From: Dyadobacter sp. 676
GTDB lineage: Bacteria; Bacteroidota; Bacteroidia; Cytophagales; Spirosomataceae
DNA length: 64,000 bases
Assembly (NCBI RefSeq): GCF_040448675.1
Contig: NZ_CP159289.1
Span: 5,563,001-5,627,000, forward strand
Reading direction: 5' to 3'
The notes under the pieces were generated by a model. The model searched no databases. It saw nothing but the letters and a program-made list of their open reading frames with translations, and was not told the origin of the DNA. How positions within the stretch are numbered: position 1 is the first letter of the stretch; every line of letters starts with the position of its first letter. A program made the translations under genes and the position numbers. Positions 44,432-54,100 of the stretch are shown piece by piece.

Positions 44432-46171
44432 ATGAAAAACCATCGCCTCTTTCTGATTCTTTCCTTTGTATTAGTTGTATTTCACGTCCACGCGGATGAT
44501 CTGGACGATTTTATCCGGAGCCAGATGCAGAAGCGGCGTATTCCCGGTTTATCCCTGGCTATCATTCAGGACGGAAGAATCCTGAAGGCCCAGGCATATG
44601 GATTTATTGATAAAGATAACAAGGTGCCTGTCACGACCAGTACCTTGTTTCAAGCGGGCTCGGTTAGCAAATCGGTTGCGGCTATGGGGGCTTTGTATCT
44701 AGTTGAACATCGTAAACTTCTTCTGGACGAGGATGTTAATGTAAAACTTAAAAGCTGGAAGGTCCCTGATAATGAATTTACAAATGATAAAAAGGTTACA
44801 CTGCGCGGGATACTCAGTCATACTGCCGGTCTTACAGTGCACGGATTCCCCGGATATCCTGTGGGCGCGAAGATTCCTTCGGTAGTTCAGATTCTGGATG
44901 GGACAGCCCCGGCCAATACACCACCGGTTCGCGTAGACTTTGTACCGGGCTCCCGCTGGAGGTATTCGGGTGGCGGTTATACCGTCATGCAACAACTGAT
45001 GGTGGATGTGACTGGCGCTGATTTCCCGGAATTCATGAAAGATAATGTGCTTTCGCCATTGGGTATGGAAAATAGCACCTACCAACAACCTTTACCTCCT
45101 GAACTGGCAAAACTGACTGCAACCGGCCATTACAACAACCGAAGGTTAGTAGACGGCCGCTGGCACATTTATCCCGAAATGGCAGCAGCGGGATTGTGGA
45201 CTACGCCGTCCGATCTGGCCCGATTCGCGATCAGTATCCAGAATGCCTATGCCGGAAAACCAGGAAGTGCGTTATCCCGGTCCATGGCCCGCCAAATGTT
45301 GACAGATCAGAAAAACAGGGACGGGCTTGGTGTTTTTTTGCAGGGCGACAGTGCTACGCTCCGCTTCGGTCACAACGGGCGCGACGAGGGTTTCGATGCG
45401 TTACTTACCGCTAGCGTGGACAAAGGACAAGGCGTTGTGATCATGATCAATGCAAATGATAACTCGCACATGATGGGCAGGATCGTTGATTTTATCGCTG
45501 ACTATTACCAGTGGGATGGATTTCCTGTAAAGACCAAACCGGTCGCGGTAGACGTGGATTCCCAAACTTTAAAGGCATTCGAAGGTCGATATGAATTATT
45601 TAATAATCGAATGGTCACATTCGAAGCTGAAAACCAGCGACTTTTTACCTTGGAGGATGGTTTTGTCGATGAAGAATTTGTGCCCGTCGCTAAGAATAAG
45701 TTTACATCCACCGACCGCAGCGTTTCTGTGACCTTCAATTCCGATATTAATGGAAATGTGACAGGCTTTACGCTTGAGGACAATGATCAGGGCTATCAGC
45801 GAAAAGTATCACGTATCGGGCCGCTTGCCAATGCCCATAAAACCAATGCGGATCCGGATCCGTCACGCACACCCAAAATCCTGGCGGCTTTGCAGGCAAT
45901 GGTAAAAGGTGGAGAAGTATTAGAAGAGGCGTCAGGCCTCACTTTGGGAGCCAAACGCGATTTTGCGGGAGGAATGCGGGAGCCGGAAACTTTGAAATCA
46001 TTAACTTTTATTCATTCGGAAAACGTCGCAGGCCGGGGAATTCAACGCCATGGAAGCGAAGTAAGCGAAATAGTAACTTACCAATTGAAGTCCAATCAGC
46101 CGGACACCTATATACTCGTCCATCTCACCTCCGACGGCTTGGTTACGGATTGCGATCTCGTTGAAAAATGA
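44432..46171 (+). CDS. secreted serine hydrolase, class C beta-lactamase/esterase family
   Basis: Exported protein of 579 residues. The signal peptide ends near HVHA. The serine-hydrolase domain (about 23-350) has the nucleophile motif Ser77-Val-Ser-Lys80 (AGSVSKS), a Tyr motif WRYSGGGY in which the usual Asn of Y-x-N is Gly, and the third motif GHNGRDEGF (H-x-G). The C-terminal ~200 residues hold a DUF3471-like lipocalin segment and a further small domain. Such proteins are usually peptidases or esterases (EstB, D-aminopeptidase, penicillin-binding type) rather than resistance enzymes. Monocistronic. Confidence 0.88.
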   Translation: MKNHRLFLILSFVLVVFHVHADDLDDFIRSQMQKRRIPGLSLAIIQDGRILKAQAYGFIDKDNKVPVTTSTLFQAGSVSKSVAAMGALYLVEHRKLLLDEDVNVKLKSWKVPDNEFTNDKKVTLRGILSHTAGLTVHGFPGYPVGAKIPSVVQILDGTAPANTPPVRVDFVPGSRWRYSGGGYTVMQQLMVDVTGADFPEFMKDNVLSPLGMENSTYQQPLPPELAKLTATGHYNNRRLVDGRWHIYPEMAAAGLWTTPSDLARFAISIQNAYAGKPGSALSRSMARQMLTDQKNRDGLGVFLQGDSATLRFGHNGRDEGFDALLTASVDKGQGVVIMINANDNSHMMGRIVDFIADYYQWDGFPVKTKPVAVDVDSQTLKAFEGRYELFNNRMVTFEAENQRLFTLEDGFVDEEFVPVAKNKFTSTDRSVSVTFNSDINGNVTGFTLEDNDQGYQRKVSRIGPLANAHKTNADPDPSRTPKILAALQAMVKGGEVLEEASGLTLGAKRDFAGGMREPETLKSLTFIHSENVAGRGIQRHGSEVSEIVTYQLKSNQPDTYILVHLTSDGLVTDCDLVEK

Positions 46172-46315
46172 CAGTTATTTGAAGCGAATTATGCCTAAAA
46201 GATAGTGGAGAAATGTATCCGCTTACAAGATAGATATGCTAAACCAGGATACTGTGGCGTAATTTCGCAGTACAGCATTGACTACCTTATTAATGAGGCT
46301 TATCGCTTTTAAACT

Positions 46316-46790
46316 ATGAACATGGAAATTATAGTCCGCAAAGTTTGGCCAGGTGACAAAGCCCGCCTACAACAAATATATCGTCAAACCATCGACCACA
46401 CTTGCTCAAATGACTACGACGCGCAGCAGCGGGAGGCGTGGAAACGGGGAACTGAAAACCAGCTTCGTTGGGATAAGGCACTTAGCGAACAGTATTTTCT
46501 GGTAGCGGAAATCGGGGGGCGACATAGCAGGATTCGCTTCATTAAAAGGCACCGACTATATCGACTTCATGTATACACATAAAGACCATCTTAGAAAAGG
46601 GGTTGCCCAGCTCATGATGGCGCAGCTGCAAGAAAAGGCTATCCAAATGGGAGCCCGGTGCCTTACGGCCGACGTTAGCAAAACCGCAAGACCGTTCTTC
46701 GAAAAATTGGGCTTTGTTATATTGCATGAAAACCATAACCTGATCAGGGGAGTATGGATCACCAATTACAAAATGCGAAAGGAGCTGTAA
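46316..46790 (+). pseudogene. GNAT N-acetyltransferase, interrupted by one frameshift
   Basis: Two frames, 46316-46582 and on to 46790, together make a normal GNAT protein of ~157 residues. The first half begins MNMEIIVRKVWPGDKARL. After six G at 46514-46519 the frame is lost; removing one G gives EIGGDIAGFASLKGTDYIDF and then the acetyl-CoA loop HKDHLRKGVAQLM and FEKLGFVILHE. The acceptor is unknown. The break is a single base in a homopolymer, so sequence error or recent mutation are both possible. Confidence 0.75.
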
Positions 46791-46791
46791 G

Positions 46792-47070
46792 TTAATCAGA
46801 TGGCTCCGCCACAAAATGCGGCAGCGTTCGAAGGATCAAATTTTGGGCTAATGAGCCGGGAATTTTGATTGCCTGCTCGACTTCCGGATTCAGCGGAATG
46901 CGTAGCTGATGCGAATGTAATTGGTAAAACGACCGTCTATACTAAACATTTGTCCGGGTAAATGCCTATGCCGTGTTGGAGGACCATGGCGAACAGCTCA
47001 AAAGCGTCAACAGTATCTTCAGGCTGGACCCGCGGAACGTGCCCGCGCCGCGGCTGGCTGATTTGATTGG
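46792..47070 (-). pseudogene. C-terminal remnant of a MocR-type (GntR/aminotransferase) regulator
   Basis: Three minus-strand frames in succession read VQPEDTVDAFELFAMVLQHG, IGIYP, then GQMFSIDGRFTNYIRISYAF, then LNPEVEQAIKI to a stop at 46792. This is the C-terminal end of a PLP aminotransferase-like domain as in MocR regulators (pattern LP..VDA.EL......GI...PG..FS..GRF.N..R..Y). Frames change at about 46953 and 46896, each one base short. The helix-turn-helix and the rest of the aminotransferase domain are absent. Confidence 0.5.
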
Positions 47071-47131
47071 ATGCTGGAAAGTGTTTTCATCGGCTTGCAG
47101 GCAAAAATACGAGAGAGTGCTAAGCTGGCAC

Positions 47132-47932
47132 CTACATAGCTCCAAGCTGCGTTAATACAGCGTTTGTAATAGTCTTCCGGCATTTTCCAAAATCCGGATT
47201 CGATTCGTTTCTTTTTTTGATAAGCCGTGTTGCAAAAAAGTAAACATTATCCTGCCGCTCTACATATCCAACCCACCACCCGATTTCATTGCCGTCGACG
47301 CGCGTCCACCCTGTTTTGCCACGAAGGGTATAATCGTTAGTTTGCTCATTGACCATAACACTTTTCAAAACCACCAGATTCTTTTTGGAAAACGGCGTTT
47401 TGCCCTGATAGACTTTCACCAGAAATTCCAACTGATTGCGTGGCGAAATTGCAAACGCGCCGAAATTCCAGAAATCGTCGCCTTTTTCGGAGAGATCTCC
47501 ATTCCCGTAGCCAGCGAGCTTGAGATAATGTGCATATTTCTCACGGCCGATCCTTTTTGCCAGTTCAATGAACGCCCATCCGGCTGAAACCTCAAACGCT
47601 TCCTTCACGGTAATGTCTTTATAAATTTCCGGCCGGTAGCCATAAAGTGTCGTGTCAGTAGAACCAGGCCATTTGATCACCTCATTTTCATCCTTAATGA
47701 CTCCTGTTTCAAGCGCCACGAGCAGATTGATTATTTTGAATGTTGAAGCAGGCTGGGTTTCACTCCGGGAATCCACTTCATCACTAATGATCCACTTTTG
47801 TTTTTTGTAATCGTAAATAGTGATACTGCCGGTTGAGTTGCAATCTTTAAACGGTGTAACGAGGTCTAACTGTGCAAAAGTGGCGAACGAATAGAATAGA
47901 AAAAATATGAGGAACTTGAATGTGATTCTCAT
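47132..47932 (-). CDS. class D (OXA-type) beta-lactamase
   Basis: Periplasmic serine beta-lactamase of 266 residues, the normal class D length. Signal peptide MRITFKFLIFFLFYSFATFA. Active-site motifs in order: Ser63-Thr-Phe-Lys66 (PASTFKI), Ser116-Ala-Gly118 (where OXA enzymes usually have S-x-V), Tyr142-Gly-Asn144 (GYGNGD), WNFGAF, and Lys206-Thr-Gly208 (RGKTGW) followed by GWWVGYVE. These support hydrolysis of beta-lactams, though spectrum cannot be read from sequence. It sits between degraded genes and an insertion-sequence remnant. Base composition is A/T-richer than neighbours, consistent with acquisition. Confidence 0.9.
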   Translation of the reverse strand: MRITFKFLIFFLFYSFATFAQLDLVTPFKDCNSTGSITIYDYKKQKWIISDEVDSRSETQPASTFKIINLLVALETGVIKDENEVIKWPGSTDTTLYGYRPEIYKDITVKEAFEVSAGWAFIELAKRIGREKYAHYLKLAGYGNGDLSEKGDDFWNFGAFAISPRNQLEFLVKVYQGKTPFSKKNLVVLKSVMVNEQTNDYTLRGKTGWTRVDGNEIGWWVGYVERQDNVYFFATRLIKKRNESNPDFGKCRKTITNAVLTQLGAM

Positions 47933-48038
47933 GACGGTTATAACTTTTGCGGCAAGATATCAATGCATGAGCGTATTTAAAGTAGAGGTGAAAAACGGAA
48001 TCATGCTGCCCTGGGCGTGTGTCTTAGCCAAATAGAAT

Positions 48039-48260
48039 TTATTCTACTGTCGAACTGGTTCTGTCGAGAAACCCGTCGCGATTTTTCCTTTGGTTGTATG
48101 CGGCCTTATGCCCCCAGTATGAATAAATCGCAATGCCTACGTCCAGCGATTTAAAAAGTTGGAAATCATTTCTGAGCGTCCAACGGAACCGTGGGTTGGT
48201 CCAGCCGTGGAATTGTATCCGCATTAGTGAACTTGCCATCGTATGCTACGGAATAGCGTT
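48039..48260 (-). pseudogene. C-terminal fragment of a SusC-family receptor
   Basis: The minus-strand product FHGWTNPRFRWTLRNDFQLF then KSLDVGIAIYSYWGHKAAYN and RDGFLDRTSS matches the region near the end of SusC barrels (GNTNPRYRWTLRN.F..FK ... YSYWGH...N). Just upstream another frame reads YDGKFTNADTI, the usual preceding DGK.TNAD motif, so there is also a frameshift. The rest of the gene is missing; the upstream side is cut near the IS3 remnant. Remaining bases of 47933-48335 show nothing else. Confidence 0.55.
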
Positions 48261-48335
48261 GACAGCTAGCCAGTTTGCTGAAAATGAGCGCCGTATTGGA
48301 TATTTTCGAACCGCACTTTTTTATATGATACCATT

Positions 48336-49058
48336 TTAGTGGGAGCGGGCCTGACCGTCGACGCGCCTGGTGGGCGTTAGATAGCCGATTGAGGCGTGCG
48401 GCCGAAGGTTATTATAGGCATGAACGGCTCGTTCAATGGAAGTGCTTGCTGCTGAAAAAGAAAGAAATCCTCTCAGTTTACAATCTTCCTTCAATGTTCG
48501 GAAGACCCGTTCGGCCATTGCATTCTCGTTCGGGTCGCCGCTTTCAGCCATACTGATGGACACGTTTTCGTTTCTGAGCCGGTCGACGTATTTCCATGAG
48601 CAGTATTGCACGCCGCGATCAGAATGGTGGATGAGCGGTTGCGAAGGATTTGTTCTGGACAACAGGGCCATGTCCAAGGCTTGTACCGATCCCTGCGCCT
48701 GCATGGTCTTGTCCAGGTGCCAGCCGACAATTTTGCGTGAGCAGGCATCCAGGATCACCGACAATAATAAATTATTGTCTTTCAGTAACTTATGTAGCTT
48801 ATCGCGGCCAAGCTTTATCTGGTGGCCACGCAAAAAATCCTTCATTAAATCGTGTAATTTCGCAGTTCCAATTCCAGGAATCTGCCGCCTGATACGACGG
48901 ACGTCACCAAGGATAAGGTCTTGCTCGAAGCATTTCTTTTCACGACGCCTGGCAGCCGCATACCAGGCTTGTCTTGACAATCCAAATAAATTAGTAAGCT
49001 GTTCCCTTGCAACCCTGCTTAACAGATTGAGCGGCCATCCGAGCGGTATGATATTCTT
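48336..49058 (-). mobile_element. IS3-family transposase (OrfB) remnant with internal deletion
   Basis: Reads as IS3-type OrfB: NLLSRVAREQLTNLFGLSRQ, the HTH_21 region (RRIRRQIPGIGTAKLHDLM, LGRDKLHKLLKDNN), then the rve integrase core SVILDACSRKIVGWHLD, IHHSDRGVQY and NENAMAERVFRTLKEDC, ending NNLRPHASIGYLTP. The segment that should hold the first catalytic Asp (WVSDITY-type) is missing between KDNN and LSVILD, so the DDE triad is incomplete. The join falls in a 20-bp palindrome at 48760-48779. No OrfA or terminal repeats could be defined. Confidence 0.8.
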
Positions 49059-49093
49059 TTAAAGTTCGGTCAGGTGATTGATTTGGCTTGTTT

Positions 49094-49110
49094 TTTGGAT
49101 AGTATCCAAA
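49094..49110. promoter_or_regulatory. 17-bp palindrome upstream of the sigma factor gene
   Basis: TTTGGATA-G-TATCCAAA is a perfect 8-bp dyad around one central base, about 85 bases before the sigma factor start. It could be an operator or a leftover insertion-sequence end from the adjacent IS3 remnant. Confidence 0.35.
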
Positions 49111-49194
49111 TTTAATGCTTGCGTAACGCCTGGTCTGTGGAATTTTGTGCTATTTTGCAGATTGTTCTGATGAACCAAACCCCAACGCCCTCTG

Positions 49195-49810
49195 GTGACC
49201 CGCTTTCCTAATAAAAGAGATCAATACTGCCAGTTAGGGGATATCGAGATCCTCGACTTGATACGCCAGAGCCGCAATGCAGCGTTGACAGAGATCTTCA
49301 ATCGTTACTGGGAGCCGTTATTTCTCTATGTAATGCGTGTGCTCAGGGACGACGACGAGGCGCGCGACGTGGTACAGGAGACTTTCATCGCACTCTGGCA
49401 AAAAAAGAGCCGAATTGCCGGAAATTTACTCCCTTAAATCTTATCTGATGGGTATTGCACGCTATAAGGCGTTGCGAAGCGTCAGTCTCAGCCTCTCCCG
49501 GGACCGCTACCGGACTTCCCTGCTCCATTTTTTCAATGACCACGAGCCCTCCCCGGAGGCCGGGCTAATGGCGACGGAAATGGAACGTCGTCTGAACGCG
49601 TGTATCGACAGCCTGCCCGAGCGCATGCGGGAAGTTTTCCTGTTGAGCCGCCGCGAGCATCTCTCTTACGCCGAGATCGCGGAGCGGCTCGATATCTCCG
49701 ATAAAACCGTTAAGAAGCAGATCCACAATGCATTGAAGCACCTGAGAAGCGCTCTCGATGAACAGCACATGTGGGTTACGGTCCTGCTCAGTACGGTAGC
49801 TGTACACTGA
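49195..49810 (+). pseudogene. ECF sigma factor of the second SusC locus, interrupted by one frameshift
   Basis: Region 2 is read from 49195 (IRQSRNAALTEIFNRYWEPL, DDDEARDVVQETFIALWQKK) and stops at 49437. Region 4 continues in the next frame to 49810 (LKSYLMGIARYKALR, LPERMREVFLLSRREHLSYA, IAERLDISDKTVKKQIHNAL). The break is at seven A (49400-49406); six A would give ALWQKRAELPEIYSLKSYL, a perfect family sequence of ~204 residues. It precedes FecR and the STN-SusC receptor and should activate them. If truly broken, the locus would lose its dedicated sigma factor, so the frame deserves checking. Confidence 0.82.
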
Positions 49811-49907
49811 TCCCCAAAATATTTTCAAAAATTTTCGGAGGACGGGTACTACCTACGCCTCTTTTTATGCACTTACCACTGGCGGGTGTTCTGCACGCGA
49901 TATCAAC

Positions 49908-51044
49908 ATGATTATGGATGAACCAGAATTGAGAGACCTGTTGCGACGGTTTCGGGAAGGGACTTGCACCGAAAAGGAAAAAGAACTGCTCGAACTATGG
50001 TTCGATCAGACTTCCGTGCAGTCGGACTGGAAATGGACGGATGCACAGGCGCGGGAGCACACACGGCAGCAAATGCTGAACGGTATTCAAATGCAGATCA
50101 AGGAAACGGATCGTCATCCGGAGCGACTGTGGCGTTACCTGAGCGTGGCGGCTTCCGTGGCGCTGCTAATGGTGGCGGGCGCATGGTGGTTACTTCACTC
50201 CGGAAATGGCCGGGATAGGGTGGCGGATTACAGGCAAACGGCCGTGAAGCCCGGAACGCAGCAGGCAATGCTCACGCTCAGCGACGGTTCGTCGGTGCTG
50301 GTGGACGGCGCGGCGCGGGGCGTGCTTTCCAGGGACGGTGATATGACAGTCCTCAAAACGGACCAGGGAAACCTGGAATACCGGAAGGATTCCGCAGGCC
50401 GGGCTTCCGGGGGCCGGAATACGCTGCTGGTACCGCGGGGAAGCACTTTTAAGGTGACCCTGCCGGACGGCACTGTTGCCTGGATCAACTCGGCTACGCG
50501 CATGACCTACCCGGCAGGCAATACGGGAAACGAACGATTGGTGGAGCTCAGCGGCGAAGCCTATTTCGAAGTAAGCCCGGACAAAAAGCGGCCATTCAAG
50601 GTACTTTCCGGCGGAACGGAAATCATAGTAACAGGGACGCATTTCAATGTAAACGCCTACGAAGACGAAGAGGATGTAGTCACGACGCTCGCCGAAGGGC
50701 AGGTGTTGGTGAGCCGGGAAGGGAAGCAGGCTGTACTGAAACCCGGCCAACAGGCACTGAGCAACGATTCGGGCAAACTGACCGTGCGCGGGGTCGATGT
50801 GGAGGGCTCGCTGGCCTGGAAAGAAGGATATTTTGTGTTCGACGACATGGAGCTCCGGTCGGTGATGAAGATGATCGCCCGCTGGTACGACGTGCAGGTG
50901 GTGTATGAAGGAGATATTCCGCCGCTGCGTTTCGGGGGTACTTTTTCAAAGTCCAAAGACCTTGACGGTCTGCTGAGCTATCTGGGGCAGCTGAGTAATA
51001 TTCACTTTAAACAACAGGGGAAGAAAATTATGGTAAAACAATAG
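49908..51044 (+). CDS. FecR-family anti-sigma factor
   Basis: Inner-membrane anti-sigma factor of 378 residues. It has a cytoplasmic N-terminal part (1-75), a membrane segment (about 77-97, SVAASVALLMVAGAWWLL), a FecR domain (about 170-270, including VPRGSTFKVTLPDGTVAWIN and LSGEAYFEVSPDKKRPFKV), and a DUF4974 domain (about 305-375, FVFDDMELRSVMKMIARWY). It would relay receptor occupancy to the sigma factor just upstream. Translation could begin at the second ATG (49914). Confidence 0.94.
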   Translation: MIMDEPELRDLLRRFREGTCTEKEKELLELWFDQTSVQSDWKWTDAQAREHTRQQMLNGIQMQIKETDRHPERLWRYLSVAASVALLMVAGAWWLLHSGNGRDRVADYRQTAVKPGTQQAMLTLSDGSSVLVDGAARGVLSRDGDMTVLKTDQGNLEYRKDSAGRASGGRNTLLVPRGSTFKVTLPDGTVAWINSATRMTYPAGNTGNERLVELSGEAYFEVSPDKKRPFKVLSGGTEIIVTGTHFNVNAYEDEEDVVTTLAEGQVLVSREGKQAVLKPGQQALSNDSGKLTVRGVDVEGSLAWKEGYFVFDDMELRSVMKMIARWYDVQVVYEGDIPPLRFGGTFSKSKDLDGLLSYLGQLSNIHFKQQGKKIMVKQ

Positions 51045-51070
51045 GCGACTATGACCCTGGCCGAAAAAAA

Positions 51071-51117
51071 GCCGGAAGTGGTGGAACACCTCCGGCACGA
51101 CAGCTTGGGAAAGCTGT
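51071..51117 (+). promoter_or_regulatory. two hairpins in the FecR-SusC leader
   Basis: GCCGGA (51071-51076) pairs with TCCGGC (51091-51096), with an inner GTG/CAC. Three bases later ACAGCTT (51100-51106) pairs with AAGCTGT (51111-51117) around a GGGA tetraloop. The first is preceded by seven A, as in the spacer at 402-421. They lie in the 138-base gap before the receptor start, so a leader that tunes receptor expression is likely, either an attenuator or a processing site. Confidence 0.55.
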
Positions 51118-51182
51118 GCTAGGCCCCCGATTCGAAATGCAGCGAACATTTTCAATTTCAAGGATAACCTTATAGCAAACAA

Positions 51183-54100
51183 ATGTACGAAGAAAGGGTG
51201 GTACCCTTGCGCCGGAACGGGATTTCGGCGTGGAGGAAATTAATTCTCATTATGAAACTGTGCCTCATGATGGTGCTGTGCGGCGTGCTGGAAGTAGCCG
51301 CGGCGACGGTTTATGGCCAAAATGCCACTATCCGTGTCAAAAATGCGCCTATCCGGGAAGTGTTCGGGATGCTTAAAAAGCAGACGGGCGTCGATTTTCT
51401 GTACGCCTCCGACGAGCTGAAAGATACCCGGCCGGTGACCATCAACGCCAGCAACGCGCCTTTGGACAAGATCCTCGATGCCTGTATGGAAGGTCAGCCG
51501 CTTTATTATACCGTTGACAAAGCTACCGTGCTTGTGCGAAGGAAGCCGGTTAGCGTCCGCCAGCAGGAAGCCGAAGCGCCGAATGAACAGATCCGGAAGG
51601 CGACCATTACGGGTAAAGTGCTCGATACCGATGGTACGCCGTTGGTAGGGGCATCGGTAGTGGTCAAAAACAGCAACGGGATCGGGACGACGACTGATGC
51701 CAGCGGAATTTTTTCGGTTCCGGCAGAAAAGGGCGATGTATTGGTGATTTCGTTCATCGGATATGTTTCCAAAGAAGTGGCTGTCAAAGGCGATGGCAAC
51801 ATTAAAATAGTGCTGGAAGTCGAAAACAAATCGCTGAACGATGTGATCGTGCTGGGATATGGGGCTACTACGAAGCAAAGCATTGTGTCTTCGGTAGTGC
51901 AGGTCAGTTCGGCTGAATTGAAAACGGCTCCTACCGCCAACTTATCTTCCATGTTGCAGGGACGCCTGCCGGGGTTGGTCACGCGCCAATCCAGCGGCCA
52001 GCCCGGTTCGGACGGCGCGTCGCTTTTGGTGCGGGGTATGAACACGTTGAGTGGCACCAGCCCACTGATCATCGTCGACGGCATCGAGCGGGGTTTTCCG
52101 CAGATCAACCCCGACGAGGTGGAATCCGTAACCGTGCTCAAAGACGCCGCTTCCGCGGCGGTGTATGGCGCGCGGGCTGCCAATGGCGTCATTTTGGTTA
52201 CTACTAAAAGAGGCACGGTGCAAAAGCCGACCATTACCTTCAATTCTTCCCTTGCGCTCAGCTCTAACACGCGTTTTCCCAAATTCCTGAACGGGCCGGA
52301 ATATGCCCGCTGGTACAACAAAGCTCAGGAAATGGACGGAGTAGCGGAAACTGCGCGCCGGTTCACAGCCGAAGAAATCGAACGGATCAACAATGGCGAT
52401 CCTGAGAAGGGCGTCTTCGGTAATACCGACTGGTTTGACCTGCTTTTCCGTAAATCGGCCCCGATTTATACCAATAACCTTTCCCTGAACGGCGGTTCCG
52501 ACAGGTTTAAATACTTCGTGTCCGTGGGCTCCTATAACCAGCAGGGCGCCATTGCGCGGACGAGCAACAACCGCTATAACTTCCGCGCCAACATCGACGC
52601 ACAGGTTTCCGATCGTTTCAAAGCGGCTTTCGGGATTGCTGTGCGGGATGAAACAACCACTCAGCCCGGTCTTTCGGCAGGTTTGGGCAACACGTATGCA
52701 TCTATTTTCAGCCAGGCTATGATGTCTTACCCGTTCCTCCGCCCGACCAATGCGGAGGGAAAGCCGGTCGGTAGCTTCAACGCCGGTAATGGTAACCAGA
52801 ACCCGCTCGCAGCGCGCGACCTTTCGGGTAAGCAGGACACCCGTGCCAACAATATGCAGGGCAACATTACCCTGCAATACGACCTGCCATTTATAGAAGG
52901 CCTGAACCTGAAGGTGAATGGTGCATTCGATAAAGGTTACAGCATGCGCAAAGCGGCCGTTTTACCCTATCTGCTTTCGGTATACAACAATGCGACCCGC
53001 ACATTTACGGAAACTTACGCACGACACGCGCTCACAGGCAATGCGACCATCAACCAGTGGTTCGCCGATTCGTGGCAGACGACCGTACAGCCGTCGATCA
53101 ACTTCAACCGCACTTTCGGAGCGCATAAGGTGGGTGGGATGCTTTTGTACGAGTACATTCGCAGTAATGGTACTTCCATGTCGGCAGGCCGGCGGGGCTT
53201 TCCCATTACCGATATCATGGACCTGAATTATGGGGAAGAGGTGATCAACGATCTCGTAAAAGGCGGCCACTCGATGTTCCATCGTGCAGGGTATGTGTCG
53301 CGTCTGACCTACGATTACAAAGGCAAATACCTGGCCGAGTTCACAGGCCGTTACGACGGCTCGACGCGCCTTCCCTCCCGGAACCGCTGGGGACTTTTTC
53401 CGGCTGTCGCATTGGGCTGGCGGATTTCGGACGAGAATTTTTTCAAGCAGAACGTCCATTTTGTCAACGACCTGAAACTCCGCATATCGTCGGGGCGGCT
53501 GGGTAACGATGCCGTGGGCGACTATGCTTACATCCGCACAATGGCCATGGGCGCAGACCCGGTGGCACTGATCGGCGACAAGATCGTTCGCTCGCTGGGC
53601 GTGAACAATGTGCCGAACAAGGACATTAAATGGGAAACAACTACCACTTATAATGCTGGTTTCGAGAGTACGCTCTGGAATGGCCTGTTGGGCGTGGAAG
53701 CGGACGTTTTTTATAATGTGACCAAAGATATCCTGCAACCGCAGAGCGGCCTGATGCCGCCTTCGATGGGAGGCTATTACCCGGCTACCGTCAATTCCGG
53801 GGTGGTCGACAACCGAGGTTTCGAGCTTATATTGACGCACCGCAAGAGCCTGGGCGATTTTTATTATAACGTAAGGGGGAATGTGAGCTGGGCCCGCAAC
53901 CGCGTCATTGAAACCACTGAGAATGTGAATGTCCCCGACCACCTGCGCCGCACCGGACGCCAGATCGGCATGAAATACGGATTTGTGGCGGATGGACTTT
54001 TCCAGAGCGAGGAAGAGATCGCCAACAGCGCCCTCTTCGGTCCGAGCAAGGTAGGGGAGGTGAAATTAAAAGACCTGAATGGCGATGGCCGCATTACCTG

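Noticed and set aside
44180..44443. 87-codon cysteine-rich minus-strand frame
   Set aside because: It covers the promoter region of the serine hydrolase, and the cysteines come from low-complexity GCA/ACA-rich DNA. No metallothionein-like spacing.
49169..49209. alternative upstream start for the sigma factor
   Set aside because: The ATG at 49169 reaches a stop after 13 codons, so 49195 is the first usable start.
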